From Tetragenococcus koreensis (GTDB lineage Bacteria > Bacillota > Bacilli > Lactobacillales > Enterococcaceae): DNA of 64,000 bases. Below are positions 10,556 to 19,331 of the stretch, one piece after another (position 1 is the first letter of the stretch; each line of letters opens with the position of its first letter). The stretch spans positions 558,001-622,000 of the forward strand of contig NZ_CP027786.1 of assembly GCF_003795145.1 (NCBI RefSeq), read 5' to 3'. Position numbers and translations under genes: made by a program. A model generated the notes under the pieces. It was not told where the DNA came from. It saw nothing but the letters and a program-made list of their open reading frames with translations, and did no database searches.

Positions 10556-11553
10556 GAATGAAAACGTATCGTATTAGACGTCCTAAAGTTGTCGTGATGG
10601 GCGGTGGCACTGGCTTACCGGTAATTTTAAAAAGTTTACGTAATCAAGGCGTTGATATCACAGCTGTTGTGACTGTTGCTGATGATGGCGGCAGCAGTGG
10701 GCAGCTGCGTGATTCAGTGACCTCGGTTACACCACCGGGAGATTTGCGTAACGTTTTAGTAGCTTTATCCGATATGCCCAAACTTTATTCTGATATTTTT
10801 CAGTATCGCTTTAAAGAAGAAGATAAATTTTTAGCGAATCACGCTTTAGGTAATTTAATTATTGCTGGTATGTCCGAAATGCGTGGTAGTACATATGAAG
10901 CCATTCAATTGTTATCTAAAATGATGCATGTTAAAGGCAATATCTATCCTTCTTCAGATGAACCACTTATTTTGCAGGCTGATTTTAAAGATGGGACAAG
11001 TGTGCGAGGGGAGTCTAAAATTGCGCTTGATCGTAAAACGATTGATCATGTTTCCGTTAGAAATCAAGCCAATGATGGCGAACCTAAAGCAGCCAAAAAG
11101 GTAGTTTCGTCCATTTTAGAAGCAGATATGATTGTTTTAGGACCAGGCAGTTTGTTTACTAGTATTTTACCTAATTTAATGATCTCAGAAATTGGCGAAG
11201 CAATGCTACAAACTCAGGCAGAAACCGTTTATATCTGCAATATTATGACGCAAAAAGGAGAAACCGAACGCTTTACTGATGCTGATCATGTGCGTGTGTT
11301 ACATGAGCATTTGGGCCAGGCATTTACTGATACTGTTCTAGTTAATACCGAAAAAGTACCGGATGGCTACATGAATTTTGAAGTTTACGACGAGTACTTA
11401 TTGCAGGTACAGCATGATTTTAAAGGTTTACGAAATTTAGGCTGCCGCGTCGTGTCTACCGATTTTCTAGAGCTAAGAGACGGTGGTGTTTTCCATGACG
11501 GTGACAAAGTGGCTGAAGAGTTGTTGCGAATTGTCTATGAAGCAAAAAATTGA
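10552..11553 (+). CDS. yvcK: Gluconeogenesis factor YvcK/CofD-like protein
   Basis: This 333-residue protein of the CofD/YvcK fold has the N-terminal glycine motif GGGTGLPV and the conserved [15 protein letters not shown]. In Bacillus subtilis, YvcK binds UDP-GlcNAc and is needed for cell shape and growth on gluconeogenic carbon sources. It also affects localisation of the penicillin-binding protein PBP1. The start overlaps the rapZ stop (ATGA), which implies coupled translation. whiA starts 24 bp downstream behind GGAAGGAG. Confidence 0.94.
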   Translation: MRMKTYRIRRPKVVVMGGGTGLPVILKSLRNQGVDITAVVTVADDGGSSGQLRDSVTSVTPPGDLRNVLVALSDMPKLYSDIFQYRFKEEDKFLANHALGNLIIAGMSEMRGSTYEAIQLLSKMMHVKGNIYPSSDEPLILQADFKDGTSVRGESKIALDRKTIDHVSVRNQANDGEPKAAKKVVSSILEADMIVLGPGSLFTSILPNLMISEIGEAMLQTQAETVYICNIMTQKGETERFTDADHVRVLHEHLGQAFTDTVLVNTEKVPDGYMNFEVYDEYLLQVQHDFKGLRNLGCRVVSTDFLELRDGGVFHDGDKVAEELLRIVYEAKN

Positions 11554-11577
11554 GAATTATTTGGAAGGAGTACAATC

Positions 11578-12510
11578 ATGTCTTTTGCCGCGGATGTAAA
11601 AAAAGAGCTGACCAGCCTAGAAGTTCATCGAGAGCATGCTAAAGCGGAACTTGCCGCATTGATTCGCATGAATGGGTCACTTAACCTGTTCAACCAACGG
11701 CTTGTTTTGAATATACAAACCGAAAATGCTGCAATCGCAAGACGAATTTACTCTTTATTGAAAGATCACTTTAATGTACGTAGCGAACTTTTGGTCAGGC
11801 GAAAAATGAAATTAAAGAAAAATAATGTGTATATTGTTCGCTTAAAACAAGATACAAAACGTGTTTTAGATGAGTTGAGTATTATGGATGGCGGTTTTAA
11901 TAATCAAGTAAGCGATGATATTATGGGAAACACACAGAAGATGCGTTCTTATTTACGAGGTGCTTTTATGGCTACAGGATCGATTAATAACCCGGAAACC
12001 AGCCGCTATCATTTAGAAATTTATTCTATTTATGAAACGCACAATCAAGATATCTGTAAGATGTTAAATTACTATGGCTTGAATGCACGGACGTTAGAAA
12101 GAAGAAATGGTTATATTTCTTATTTAAAAGGCGCGGAGCACATCGCTAATTTTCTAACTTTAATTGGAGCAACGAATTCTATGCTTAAGTTTGAAGATGT
12201 ACGAATTGTTCGTGATATGAGAAATTCAGTGAATCGTTTGGTTAATTGCGAAACAGCGAATATGAATAAAACGATTGATGCTGCTTCAAAACAAATTCAA
12301 AATATCCAATTTATTGAAGATCGCGTCGGGTTAAAAGCTCTGCCAGATAAATTACAAGAAATTGCTGAGTTACGTTTGGCACATCCAGAGATTAGTTTAA
12401 AAGAACTAGGAGAGATGTTACCTACAGGTGCAATTTCTAAATCCGGCATTAACCATCGCATTCGCAAAATCAACGAATTTGCGGATAAGTTAAAAGAAAA
12501 TGTAGGATAA
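11578..12510 (+). CDS. whiA: Sporulation/cell-division regulator-like protein WhiA
   Basis: The protein has 310 residues. The N-terminal half is a degenerate LAGLIDADG-type homing endonuclease fold ([20 protein letters not shown] region), and the C-terminal part is a helix-turn-helix with the conserved [18 protein letters not shown]-type segment and GINHRIRK. WhiA controls sporulation septation in Streptomyces. In Firmicutes it is nucleoid-associated and influences cell division and chromosome segregation. It is the last gene of the rapZ-yvcK-whiA operon and is followed by a strong hairpin. Confidence 0.95.
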   Translation: MSFAADVKKELTSLEVHREHAKAELAALIRMNGSLNLFNQRLVLNIQTENAAIARRIYSLLKDHFNVRSELLVRRKMKLKKNNVYIVRLKQDTKRVLDELSIMDGGFNNQVSDDIMGNTQKMRSYLRGAFMATGSINNPETSRYHLEIYSIYETHNQDICKMLNYYGLNARTLERRNGYISYLKGAEHIANFLTLIGATNSMLKFEDVRIVRDMRNSVNRLVNCETANMNKTIDAASKQIQNIQFIEDRVGLKALPDKLQEIAELRLAHPEISLKELGEMLPTGAISKSGINHRIRKINEFADKLKENVG

Positions 12511-12516
12511 AAAAAT

Positions 12517-12596
12517 AAAGCTGGGACAAAAGTCTCCAGCAGTGATGACTTTTTCGTGCATCATTGTTGAAGACAATTGGTGTCCCAGCTTTTTTA
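12517..12596. terminator. Convergent terminator-like hairpin between whiA and the DsbA-like gene
   Basis: A perfect 12-bp stem AAAGCTGGGACA / TGTCCCAGCTTT (12517-12528 and 12581-12592) is followed by more T residues. The loop is 52 nt. It separates two convergent genes and can serve both. Its GGGACA ends and AAAAGTC start recall the longer element at 9403. Confidence 0.75.
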
Positions 12597-12597
12597 G

Positions 12598-13113
12598 TTA
12601 TTCATTAATGTAATCAATTAATGTTTCACGTTCAATGTTTTCATCAAAAATGTAATCCCCTAGAATCACTGTAGGGACTAGGGTGATATTTACTCGTTGT
12701 GTTTCTTCCACAATTTCTTCAGCAATGTCTAAGTGACTGTGTTCAGTTAAACCAAGTTCATTTCTAGCGTAATCAGCTACTTCTTGTAAGGATAAATCGC
12801 CCCACTCGTCTTGAGAATCAAAAATACGCGTAATATCTTCTAATGCTTGTTTTGGATCATCATCTGTAACAAAACGGTGCATTACATTTCCACGTTGCAA
12901 GGATTCTTTGGTGTGATCCAGCAGTTTTATGACACGGTTTACCTTGCCGTCAGCGACAGCTTTTTCTAGTGTATCTTTTGATTCTGTAAACCATTGTTTG
13001 CAAAAAGGACAACGTAAATTAATAAATTCAACAATCGTTTTAGGCGCCTTGTTTCCAATGTGAATGCCATATTTAGTGTTGACTTCTTCTCCTTTGATAA
13101 CTGAGATATCCAT
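12598..13113 (-). CDS. DsbA-family thiol-disulfide oxidoreductase-like protein, cytosolic
   Basis: The protein has 171 residues with a thioredoxin-like fold. The active-site motif CPFC is at residues 35-38 (INLRCPFCKQWF), a helical insertion follows, and the cis-proline loop is in ITLVPTVILG. There is no signal peptide or membrane helix, so it should stay in the cytosol, unlike classical DsbA. The ATG follows GAAGGAGG. The substrate is unknown; a role in redox repair or stress protection is inferred from the fold. It stands alone on the minus strand between whiA and cdaA. Confidence 0.85.
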   Translation of the reverse strand: MDISVIKGEEVNTKYGIHIGNKAPKTIVEFINLRCPFCKQWFTESKDTLEKAVADGKVNRVIKLLDHTKESLQRGNVMHRFVTDDDPKQALEDITRIFDSQDEWGDLSLQEVADYARNELGLTEHSHLDIAEEIVEETQRVNITLVPTVILGDYIFDENIERETLIDYINE

Positions 13114-13308
13114 ACGAGTATTCCTCCTTCATTTCTTCCAGTGTAACGTTTTTTTAGGTGAATGTGAATTAATTTGGTTGTTTTAGATAAATGAAATTTT
13201 ATCTTTTTTTGAAAAAATAATTAGGAAATGACTTTTTTATCAACAACGGAAAAAAGCTATGCTATACTATATGAGGAGAAGTAGTCTTAAAGTAAAGGAA
13301 GGCTTTAT

Positions 13309-14205
13309 ATGTCGTTTAACATTGCAGAACTTTTTGATTTAGAGTATTGGAGACAGTTATTATCTGTAGATGTTTTTTCTGTTCCCTTTTTTATCAATAT
13401 TTTAGATATCTTAGTGGTTTGGTATCTGGTTTATAAATTGATACAAATGGTTCAAGGGACAAAAGCGATCCAGCTATTCAAAGGCGTTGTAATGTTTATT
13501 GCTATTCGTTTCTTAGCAGAAGTTATTGGGCTTCATACATTGTCGTGGCTGATGGATCAGGTAATTACCTACGGTGTTATTGCTGCTATTGTTATTTTTC
13601 AGCCGGAAATTCGGCGAGGACTGGAACATTTAGGACGAACCACTATTTTCAGTCAAACTAAAACTGAGGAAGCTCAAGGCGAAACGATGATTCAGGCCTT
13701 TGATAAAGCGATCCAGTATATGTCCAAACGTAAAATCGGTGCGTTAGTAACGATTGAACGAACAACAGGCTTAGAAGAATATATTGAAACAGGGATTACG
13801 CTTGATGCGGATATCACTGGAGAACTTTTAATCAATATTTTTATCCCCAATACGCCGCTGCACGATGGCGCAGTGATTGTCAGAAATGGAAAAATTGCCG
13901 TATCTAGCGCCTATTTACCTTTATCTGATAGTAATCGAATTTCTAAAGAGTATGGGACCCGACACCGGGCAGCAGTTGGCGTCGCCGAAGTTAGTGACGC
14001 ATTGACCATTGTAGTCTCTGAAGAAACAGGCGGCGTGAGTTTGACTTTGAATAATCGTTTATATTCTGAACTAAGCCAAGAAGAGTATTTGAAGATGCTC
14101 AGAGATACGTTAATTGTAGAAAATACGGATAAAAATGGGAAGAAAAAGAATGTTTTCAGAAATCTTTTAGATGAATTGAATAAATTGAGTAAAGGAGGAA
14201 AATGA
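13309..14205 (+). CDS. cdaA: Diadenylate cyclase CdaA (c-di-AMP synthase)
   Basis: The protein has 298 residues: about three N-terminal membrane helices (residues 20-95), then a DisA_N-type catalytic domain with the diagnostic DGA (LHDGAVIV) and RHR (GTRHRAAVG) motifs. It makes cyclic di-AMP from two ATP. In Firmicutes c-di-AMP controls potassium uptake, osmolyte import and cell-wall homeostasis. The gene starts the standard cdaA-cdaR-glmM operon; its stop overlaps the start of cdaR (ATGA). A TATACT -10-like box lies just upstream (about 13264). Confidence 0.97.
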   Translation: MSFNIAELFDLEYWRQLLSVDVFSVPFFINILDILVVWYLVYKLIQMVQGTKAIQLFKGVVMFIAIRFLAEVIGLHTLSWLMDQVITYGVIAAIVIFQPEIRRGLEHLGRTTIFSQTKTEEAQGETMIQAFDKAIQYMSKRKIGALVTIERTTGLEEYIETGITLDADITGELLINIFIPNTPLHDGAVIVRNGKIAVSSAYLPLSDSNRISKEYGTRHRAAVGVAEVSDALTIVVSEETGGVSLTLNNRLYSELSQEEYLKMLRDTLIVENTDKNGKKKNVFRNLLDELNKLSKGGK

Positions 14206-15428
14206 TGCTTAGGAAAAAGAAGAAAAGCAACATTATCTATGGCCTCTTAGCTCTGTTTTTCAGTTTAGTCCTTTTTTTCAATGCTAATGGTTCTAATTTT
14301 CAAAGTAACATTGCTTCTTCAGAAACTTTCGATGAAACAGTTCAAGATGTACCTGTCTCAATTGATTATGATTCTGATGAATATTATATTCAAGGGTACG
14401 AAGACACGGTGGATGTAACATTAAGTGGCGTTAACCGGGTTCAATTAAATGCAGAAGCGAATGAAGAAACAAGAAACTTTGAAGTTGTTGCTGATTTAAC
14501 TGACTTAGAAGAAGGTACCCATGACGTTCCGTTAGAAGTAGAAAATCTAAGTAATAGCGTGGATGCACAGGTAGAACCGGATACTCTAACGGTAACTATC
14601 GAAAAAAAAGTAACTAAAAACTTTCAAATTGACCCACAAGATTTTGAAGACAATCTGCAAGATGGCTTTGAGTTAGAGGACGCAACTGTTACACCCCAAG
14701 AAGTAGAAGTTACTTCAGGGGAACAAACGATGGAAGAAATTGCAAATGTCATTATTTCTTCTGATTTAGATACGATTAATGAGAGCATTTCGGACAGTTT
14801 TCCCTTACAAGCCGTAAATGAAAACGGGGAAGAGTTATCAGCAAGTCTGAGTCCGCAAACAGCAGAAGTGCAATTAGATGTTTCAGCTCCTGATAAGGAA
14901 GTTAGCTTAACTCCTACACAAACAGGTGACGCTGCTGATGGGATTTCTGACTTTGATTTTCAATTAAGTGAAAATAGTGCTACAATTACCGGGGCGCAAG
15001 ATTTATTAGATGATGTAGATTCTCTTGAAGTTCCGGTGGACGTGACAGATATTACTGAGCCAACGACTAGAAATGTCAATGTCCAAGCTCCTGCTCAGCT
15101 GCGTTCTGATGTTGATACGGTAACTGTTAATATTACTCCCGTATTTGAGAACTCGGATACAGGTACTGGAGAAAACGGTGGAGCAGATACAGGCACGCAA
15201 CCTTCAGCAGATGAAGGTAATGAAAATACAGAAAATACAGAAACAGAGGAGACTAACACAGCAACAGATGAGGATGCAAGTCCTCCTGTTGAAGAGGAAA
15301 CAACCACAGAAGAAACTCAGGAACCCACAGAAGAAACACAAGAACAGACAGAAGCAACCCAGCAACAGCAAGATTCAGCAGATGAAGAAGTAGGCGCTCA
15401 AGAAAACGAAGAAGAAACAGAAAGGTAA
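14202..15428 (+). CDS. cdaR: CdaA regulatory protein CdaR (YbbR-domain protein)
   Basis: The protein has 408 residues with one N-terminal membrane helix (about 12-30) and about three YbbR domains (roughly 50-150, 150-245, 245-318) expected outside the membrane. CdaR binds CdaA and modulates c-di-AMP production. After residue 320 comes an 85-residue low-complexity tail rich in Thr, Glu and Gln ([33 protein letters not shown]). Bacillus subtilis CdaR has four YbbR domains, so the tail appears to stand where the last domain would be. Two ATGs in a row mark the start; the first overlaps the cdaA stop. Confidence 0.93.
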   Translation: MMLRKKKKSNIIYGLLALFFSLVLFFNANGSNFQSNIASSETFDETVQDVPVSIDYDSDEYYIQGYEDTVDVTLSGVNRVQLNAEANEETRNFEVVADLTDLEEGTHDVPLEVENLSNSVDAQVEPDTLTVTIEKKVTKNFQIDPQDFEDNLQDGFELEDATVTPQEVEVTSGEQTMEEIANVIISSDLDTINESISDSFPLQAVNENGEELSASLSPQTAEVQLDVSAPDKEVSLTPTQTGDAADGISDFDFQLSENSATITGAQDLLDDVDSLEVPVDVTDITEPTTRNVNVQAPAQLRSDVDTVTVNITPVFENSDTGTGENGGADTGTQPSADEGNENTENTETEETNTATDEDASPPVEEETTTEETQEPTEETQEQTEATQQQQDSADEEVGAQENEEETER

Positions 15429-15435
15429 GTTGATT

Positions 15436-16794
15436 ATGGGAAAATATTTTGGTACTGATGGTGTCAGAGGAGTCGCAAATAAAGAACTGACGCCAGAATT
15501 AGCATTTAAACTAGGTCGTTGTGGTGGTTATGTATTAAGTCGACATGAAGATGAAAAAGAACAGCCAAAGGTATTGGTAGGACGAGACACTCGTATGTCC
15601 GGTCAATTATTAGAAAATGCTTTGGTTGCTGGCTTACTCTCGGTAGGAATCGAGGTCTTTCAGCTAGGTGTGATTTCAACTCCCGGCGTTGCGTATTTAA
15701 CCCGTATCCAAAAGGCAAGTTCTGGTGTAATGATTTCTGCTTCACATAATCCAGCAGAAGACAACGGGATTAAGTTTTTTGGTAATGACGGTTTCAAGTT
15801 AGCAGATGAAAAAGAAGCAGAAATCGAAGCTTTACTTGATGCTAAAGAAGACGAACTCCCACGTCCTTCTGCTGATGGGCTAGGCTCTTTGGAAGAATTT
15901 CCTGAAGGGTTATTAAAATATTCGCAATTCTTACAACAAACAATTTCGGATGATCTATCTGGCCTTACGGTCTGCATTGATGCTGCTAACGGAGCAACAG
16001 CTTCTACGGTTAATCGTTTATTTGCTGATTTGGAAACAGATTTTTATACCATGGGCACTTCACCTAATGGAACAAATATTAATGATGGCGTGGGGTCAAC
16101 CCATCCTGAAAAATTAGCTGAATTTGTGGTGGAAAAACAAGCTGATGCAGGTATTGCTTTTGATGGCGACGGAGATCGGGTAATTGCAGTCGATGAAAAC
16201 GGACAAATTGTTGATGGCGATAAAATTATGTACATCTGTGCTAAGTATTTAGCAGAAAATGATTTGCTGAAAAAGAACACGATTGTCACCACAGTGATGA
16301 GCAATCTAGGTTTTCATAAAGCAGTGGAAGCTGCTGGTTTGAATGATGTTGTGACCAAAGTTGGCGACCGTTACGTGGTCGAAGAAATGCGTAAAAATGG
16401 TTATAATTTTGGTGGCGAACAATCAGGTCATATGGTGTTTTTCGATTTGAACACTACTGGAGATGGCATGCTTTCAGGCATCCAACTTCTCAATATTATG
16501 AAACAAACAGGCAAAAAACTTTCTGAATTAGCAGCTAATGTAACGATTTATCCGCAGAAATTAGTTAACATTCGCGTTTCCGATAAATATGGAGCGATGG
16601 ACGTTCCAGCAATCAAAGCAGTCATTGAAGAAACTGAAGCTAAGTTGGGCGATGAAGGACGTATTTTAGTTAGAGCTTCTGGTACAGAGCCTTTGCTACG
16701 TATTATGGCAGAAGCGCCTACGGATGAAGAAGTTGACTATTACGTCAATAAAATTGCGGATGTTGTCCGCGAACAAATTGGGTTAGATGAATAA
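15436..16794 (+). CDS. glmM: Phosphoglucosamine mutase
   Basis: The protein has 452 residues and interconverts glucosamine-6-phosphate and glucosamine-1-phosphate, on the route to UDP-GlcNAc and peptidoglycan. Seen are the N-terminal [11 protein letters not shown], the phosphoserine loop [12 protein letters not shown], the metal-binding DGDGDR and the C-terminal [11 protein letters not shown]. The ATG at 15436 is preferred over a TTG two codons earlier because it fits the AAAGG site and the family's usual MGKYFGTDG start. GlmM is known to bind CdaA and lower its activity in related bacteria, which matches the operon context. Confidence 0.97.
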   Translation: MGKYFGTDGVRGVANKELTPELAFKLGRCGGYVLSRHEDEKEQPKVLVGRDTRMSGQLLENALVAGLLSVGIEVFQLGVISTPGVAYLTRIQKASSGVMISASHNPAEDNGIKFFGNDGFKLADEKEAEIEALLDAKEDELPRPSADGLGSLEEFPEGLLKYSQFLQQTISDDLSGLTVCIDAANGATASTVNRLFADLETDFYTMGTSPNGTNINDGVGSTHPEKLAEFVVEKQADAGIAFDGDGDRVIAVDENGQIVDGDKIMYICAKYLAENDLLKKNTIVTTVMSNLGFHKAVEAAGLNDVVTKVGDRYVVEEMRKNGYNFGGEQSGHMVFFDLNTTGDGMLSGIQLLNIMKQTGKKLSELAANVTIYPQKLVNIRVSDKYGAMDVPAIKAVIEETEAKLGDEGRILVRASGTEPLLRIMAEAPTDEEVDYYVNKIADVVREQIGLDE

Positions 16795-16833
16795 GAAAAA
16801 CGATCGATCTTTTTTGGATCGATCGTTTTTCTT
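16793..16833 (+). terminator. Terminator of cdaA-cdaR-glmM
   Basis: A perfect 17-bp stem (16793-16809 with 16817-16833, core ACGATCGATC) with a 7-nt loop overlaps the glmM stop codon and ends in a T-rich arm. Confidence 0.93.
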
Positions 16834-16900
16834 ATCCTTTGTCAAAATAGGCAAACATGTGTCATAATACTTCTTAGTAAGGAAAGGAGGTAATGATAAA

Positions 16901-17425
16901 ATGAACGGAAAAAAATCTATTAATTGGGGCGGACTTATCTTAGGTATCTTATTTATTTTGATTTCCTTATTATCATTTGGTAATCCAGGTGGTAGCTTAT
17001 CGGCAGTTGTGATTCTTTTTGCGATCCTGGCTGTTATTAATGGTATTTTTAGTATTATTATTCGTAATCAAATTAAAAATATGACTGGATTTCGTGCAAC
17101 GGCATTTCTAGTATTAGGGATTGTTGAGCTGATTCTCGGTATTGTTTTAATGTTTAATCTTAGCGCTGGCATTATTGCGATAACTTATATTTTTGCTATT
17201 TGGTTTATTGCTGATTCTATTCGAAACTTGTTCGTCTTAGACCATGTTCGAACATTCGGTAGTGGACACTATTGGCTTACTTTATTCTTAAACTTGATTG
17301 GAATTTTAGTTGGCTTTATGCTATTCTTCGATCCGATTGTATCAGCACTTACGATCTCATTTTTAGTTGGCTTTTATTTTATGCTGATTGGCATATTCTA
17401 CATTATCAATTCTTTAGATCATTAA
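16901..17425 (+). CDS. HdeD-like (DUF308) membrane protein
   Basis: The protein has 174 residues, almost all hydrophobic, with about six membrane helices arranged as three similar helix pairs. This is the pattern of the DUF308/HdeD family. HdeD is linked to acid resistance in Escherichia coli; most Firmicute members have no assigned function. The ATG follows AAGGAGG. It stands alone between the glmM terminator and the tandem repeat array, with its own small terminator. Confidence 0.8.
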   Translation: MNGKKSINWGGLILGILFILISLLSFGNPGGSLSAVVILFAILAVINGIFSIIIRNQIKNMTGFRATAFLVLGIVELILGIVLMFNLSAGIIAITYIFAIWFIADSIRNLFVLDHVRTFGSGHYWLTLFLNLIGILVGFMLFFDPIVSALTISFLVGFYFMLIGIFYIINSLDH

Positions 17426-17446
17426 TTTCACTGAAGGTAATAAAAT

Positions 17447-17487
17447 CTCTGGACTGTCCATTGGATGAAATGTTCAGAGGTTTTTTT
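17447..17487 (+). terminator. Terminator of the HdeD-like gene
   Basis: CTCTGGAC (17447-17454) pairs with GTTCAGAG (17472-17479), with one G-U pair, followed by GTTTTTTT. The stem is short but correctly placed. Confidence 0.6.
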
Positions 17488-17495
17488 GTGCTTAT

Positions 17496-17811
17496 ATTGG
17501 AGGGACATCAGCAAAGTAGCCACCAATATGAAATGTATTGGAGGGACATCAGCAAAGTAAGCACCAATATGAAATGTATTGGAGGGACATCAGCAAAGTA
17601 AGCACCAATATGAAATGTATTGGAGGGACATCAGCGAAGTAGCCACCAATATGAAATGTATTGGAGGGACATCAGCAAAGTAAGCACCAATATAAAATGT
17701 ATTGGAGGGACATCGACAAAGTAAGCACCAATATAAAATGTATTGGAGGGACATCGACAAAGTAAGCACCAATATAAAATGTATTGGAGGGACATCGACA
17801 AAGTAGCCACC
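17496..17811. repeat. Tandem array of 41-bp repeats, seven full copies plus one partial
   Basis: Units begin with ATTGGAGGGACATC at 17496, 17537, 17578, 17619, 17660, 17701, 17742 and 17783, exactly 41 bp apart; the last copy breaks off after about 29 bp. Each unit contains ATTGG and, 22 bp on, CCAAT, so each can form a small cruciform or hairpin. Variants are ordered: CAGCAAAG (CAGCGAAG in copy 4) in copies 1-5 and CGACAAAG in copies 6-8; AATATGAAATGT in copies 1-4 and AATATAAAATGT in 5-7. That pattern fits stepwise duplication. The rest of the gap to 17934 shows nothing except a GTTTTTGCAAAAAC palindrome near 17869. Confidence 0.95.
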
Positions 17812-17934
17812 GCACAATAGTCAAATTTTGTGTATTTACTTTATTTAATTAAGATCCATAAACAGTTTTTGCAAAAACGATGAATAGCAATAGCTTTGCT
17901 TTTGTGTAAAAATGTCTGGTTTAGTGGTTTCTCT

Positions 17935-17963
17935 TTGTAGATGACACTGTATTCTGATAAAAT
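17935..17963 (+). promoter_or_regulatory. Promoter of the membrane protein gene at 17999
   Basis: TTGTAG (17935-17940) and TAAAAT (17958-17963) are separated by exactly 17 bp, 35 bp before the chosen ATG. Confidence 0.6.
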
Positions 17964-17998
17964 AGGGTAAAGGAACTTATAAGGGTGGTGTGTGTATC

Positions 17999-18481
17999 AT
18001 GACAGTTTTTACGTTACTATTTGTTGCTTTTACGACTGTCTTATATCTTTTCTTGTTTTTAGTCAGAAAAGAATTAATTTTTACTGCCAAACACCAGTCA
18101 CTTTTCTCACTCATTTTTCCAATTTTATTTGGCATTTTTGCCGGAAGCTTATTTATAACAACAGGAACTTTGGATGAAATAATAAGAGGAATTGCGGTTG
18201 GCTTAGCGATTGTCAGTTATGCTGTTAATGGCAGAGGAATTGCCGACGATCGGTTTGTCATTCACCCTTTAGATAATCGAGGGATTAAATTTGATGAAGT
18301 TGATCGAGTGGTACTATTTCGAGACGAAAAGAAAAATGAAGTAAAGATGAACTTTTTTAAATTTGGTTTGCGTGGACCGTTAATGAAATTTAGTACACCA
18401 ATGGATGAATTAGTTAAATTTCTATCAAAACATTTAAAAGAAGGTACCCCTATTGATGTGGTAATGGAACCCAATGAATAG
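17999..18481 (+). CDS. Membrane protein of unknown function
   Basis: This gene was not recognised. The product has 160 residues from the ATG at 17999, which is spaced 8 nt from AAGGGTGG; a GTG three codons earlier is closer to the site and less likely. The first half is hydrophobic with three probable membrane helices (about residues 2-24, 34-55, 62-80). The second half is a soluble, beta-rich segment (DDRFVIHPLDNRGIKFDEVDRV onward) that resembles the small PH-like cytosolic tails found on some Firmicute membrane proteins. That resemblance is an impression only. It has its own promoter and a shared convergent terminator. Confidence 0.7.
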   Translation: MTVFTLLFVAFTTVLYLFLFLVRKELIFTAKHQSLFSLIFPILFGIFAGSLFITTGTLDEIIRGIAVGLAIVSYAVNGRGIADDRFVIHPLDNRGIKFDEVDRVVLFRDEKKNEVKMNFFKFGLRGPLMKFSTPMDELVKFLSKHLKEGTPIDVVMEPNE

Positions 18482-18523
18482 AAAAGTACAGCTTAACCGT
18501 CGATCGGTTCAAGCTGTACTTTT
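18482..18523. terminator. Bidirectional terminator
   Basis: AAAAGTACAGCTT pairs with AAGCTGTACTTTT (18482-18494 and 18511-18523); an inner AACCG/CGGTT continues the stem. It lies between the convergent gene at 17999 and the nitroreductase. Confidence 0.9.
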
Positions 18524-18537
18524 TATCAATATTACTG

Positions 18538-19134
18538 TTATTTGAATACTTTGAAACGTTCGTCATCAGCTAAGAAGACTTTTTCGCCGGCCTGTCCTTC
18601 TGGAGAACCGAAAACAAGTTGGGAGCGTAAGCGCCAGTTAGAAGGTACATCCCATTCATTAGCGACTGCTTCATCAATGACTGGATTATAATGTTGCAAG
18701 TTAGCGCCAATACCGGCTTCAGCTAAAGTAGTCCAGGTATTTGCTGTAGCGATTCCATTGGCTTGTTCGGCCCAAGCAGGAAAGTTGTCAGCATACAAAG
18801 TAAATTGTTCTTGTAATTGTTTTGTTGTATCGACATCGTTGAAAAACATCGCTGTGCCCAGGCCTGCTTTAAAACCAGCTAATTTTTGTTTGGTATTTTC
18901 AAATGCTTCTGCTGGTGTTAGCGGCTCTAATGCTTGTTCGGTTAATTCCCATAGTTTTTCATGAGCGTCACCAAAAAGGGTGATGATCCGTGGTTCTTGT
19001 GCATTAAAAGCACTAGGGCTTTGTTTTACTGCTTCTTTAATCAAATCCATAATTTCTGTTTCTGATAAAAAGGTGTTACGGCCTAACGAATAAATTGAAC
19101 GACGATTTTTAATCGTATTTAAAAAATTTGTCAT
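18538..19134 (-). CDS. Nitroreductase family protein (flavin-dependent oxidoreductase)
   Basis: The protein has 198 residues with the nitroreductase fold of the subgroup that includes yeast Frm2/Hbn1 and similar Firmicute proteins. Seen are the N-terminal flavin-binding RRSIYSLG, the QSPSAFNAQEPRI segment, and the late EAGIGANLQHYNP motif. Members use FMN and NAD(P)H to reduce nitro compounds, quinones or lipid peroxides. The palindromic operator in its promoter suggests control by a redox- or electrophile-sensing repressor. Confidence 0.88.
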   Translation of the reverse strand: MTNFLNTIKNRRSIYSLGRNTFLSETEIMDLIKEAVKQSPSAFNAQEPRIITLFGDAHEKLWELTEQALEPLTPAEAFENTKQKLAGFKAGLGTAMFFNDVDTTKQLQEQFTLYADNFPAWAEQANGIATANTWTTLAEAGIGANLQHYNPVIDEAVANEWDVPSNWRLRSQLVFGSPEGQAGEKVFLADDERFKVFK

Positions 19135-19178
19135 GAAAAAGTTTCCGCCTTTATTTGTATTTTTTTGTTACAAAAGAA

Positions 19179-19207
19179 AGTATAACCTCTTACTAAAAGT
19201 TAGTAAA
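19179..19207 (-). promoter_or_regulatory. Nitroreductase promoter with palindromic operator
   Basis: On the minus strand TTTACT (19207-19202) and TATACT (19184-19179) are 17 bp apart. A perfect inverted repeat TTACTAA-N3-TTAGTAA covers 19190-19206 and so overlaps the -35 box and the spacer. A repressor bound here would block RNA polymerase. The sequence resembles sites of HxlR/DUF24 repressors such as YodB, and an HxlR gene lies at 26621-26962. Confidence 0.65.
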
Positions 19208-19331
19208 GGGGAATGCTTACTTTTTTTGCATAATATTAAATTTGTCATTATTCGTGTGTTAAACTATTAGCTGTATATGTTATTATAAATGAATTATACA
19301 TATGAAAATTAAGCGAAAAGGAGGGATAACT

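Noticed and set aside
17248-17261. LexA-like GTTCGAACATTCGG inside the HdeD-like gene
   Set aside because: It lies within the coding sequence and the half-sites are in the wrong order for CGAAC-N4-GTTCG.
17528-17682. Ten-codon frames (MKCIGGTSAK) formed across successive 41-bp repeats
   Set aside because: GGAGGG lies about 26 nt from each ATG, too far for a ribosome site, and later copies have ATA instead of ATG. The frames appear accidental.
17496-17811. CRISPR array
   Set aside because: The whole 41-bp unit is repeated with no unique spacers, and no cas genes are near.
17590-17817. Minus-strand frame of 75 codons across the repeat array
   Set aside because: A 41-bp unit without stops in any phase keeps the frame open. 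No start signal, and the peptide merely cycles through three phases of the repeat.
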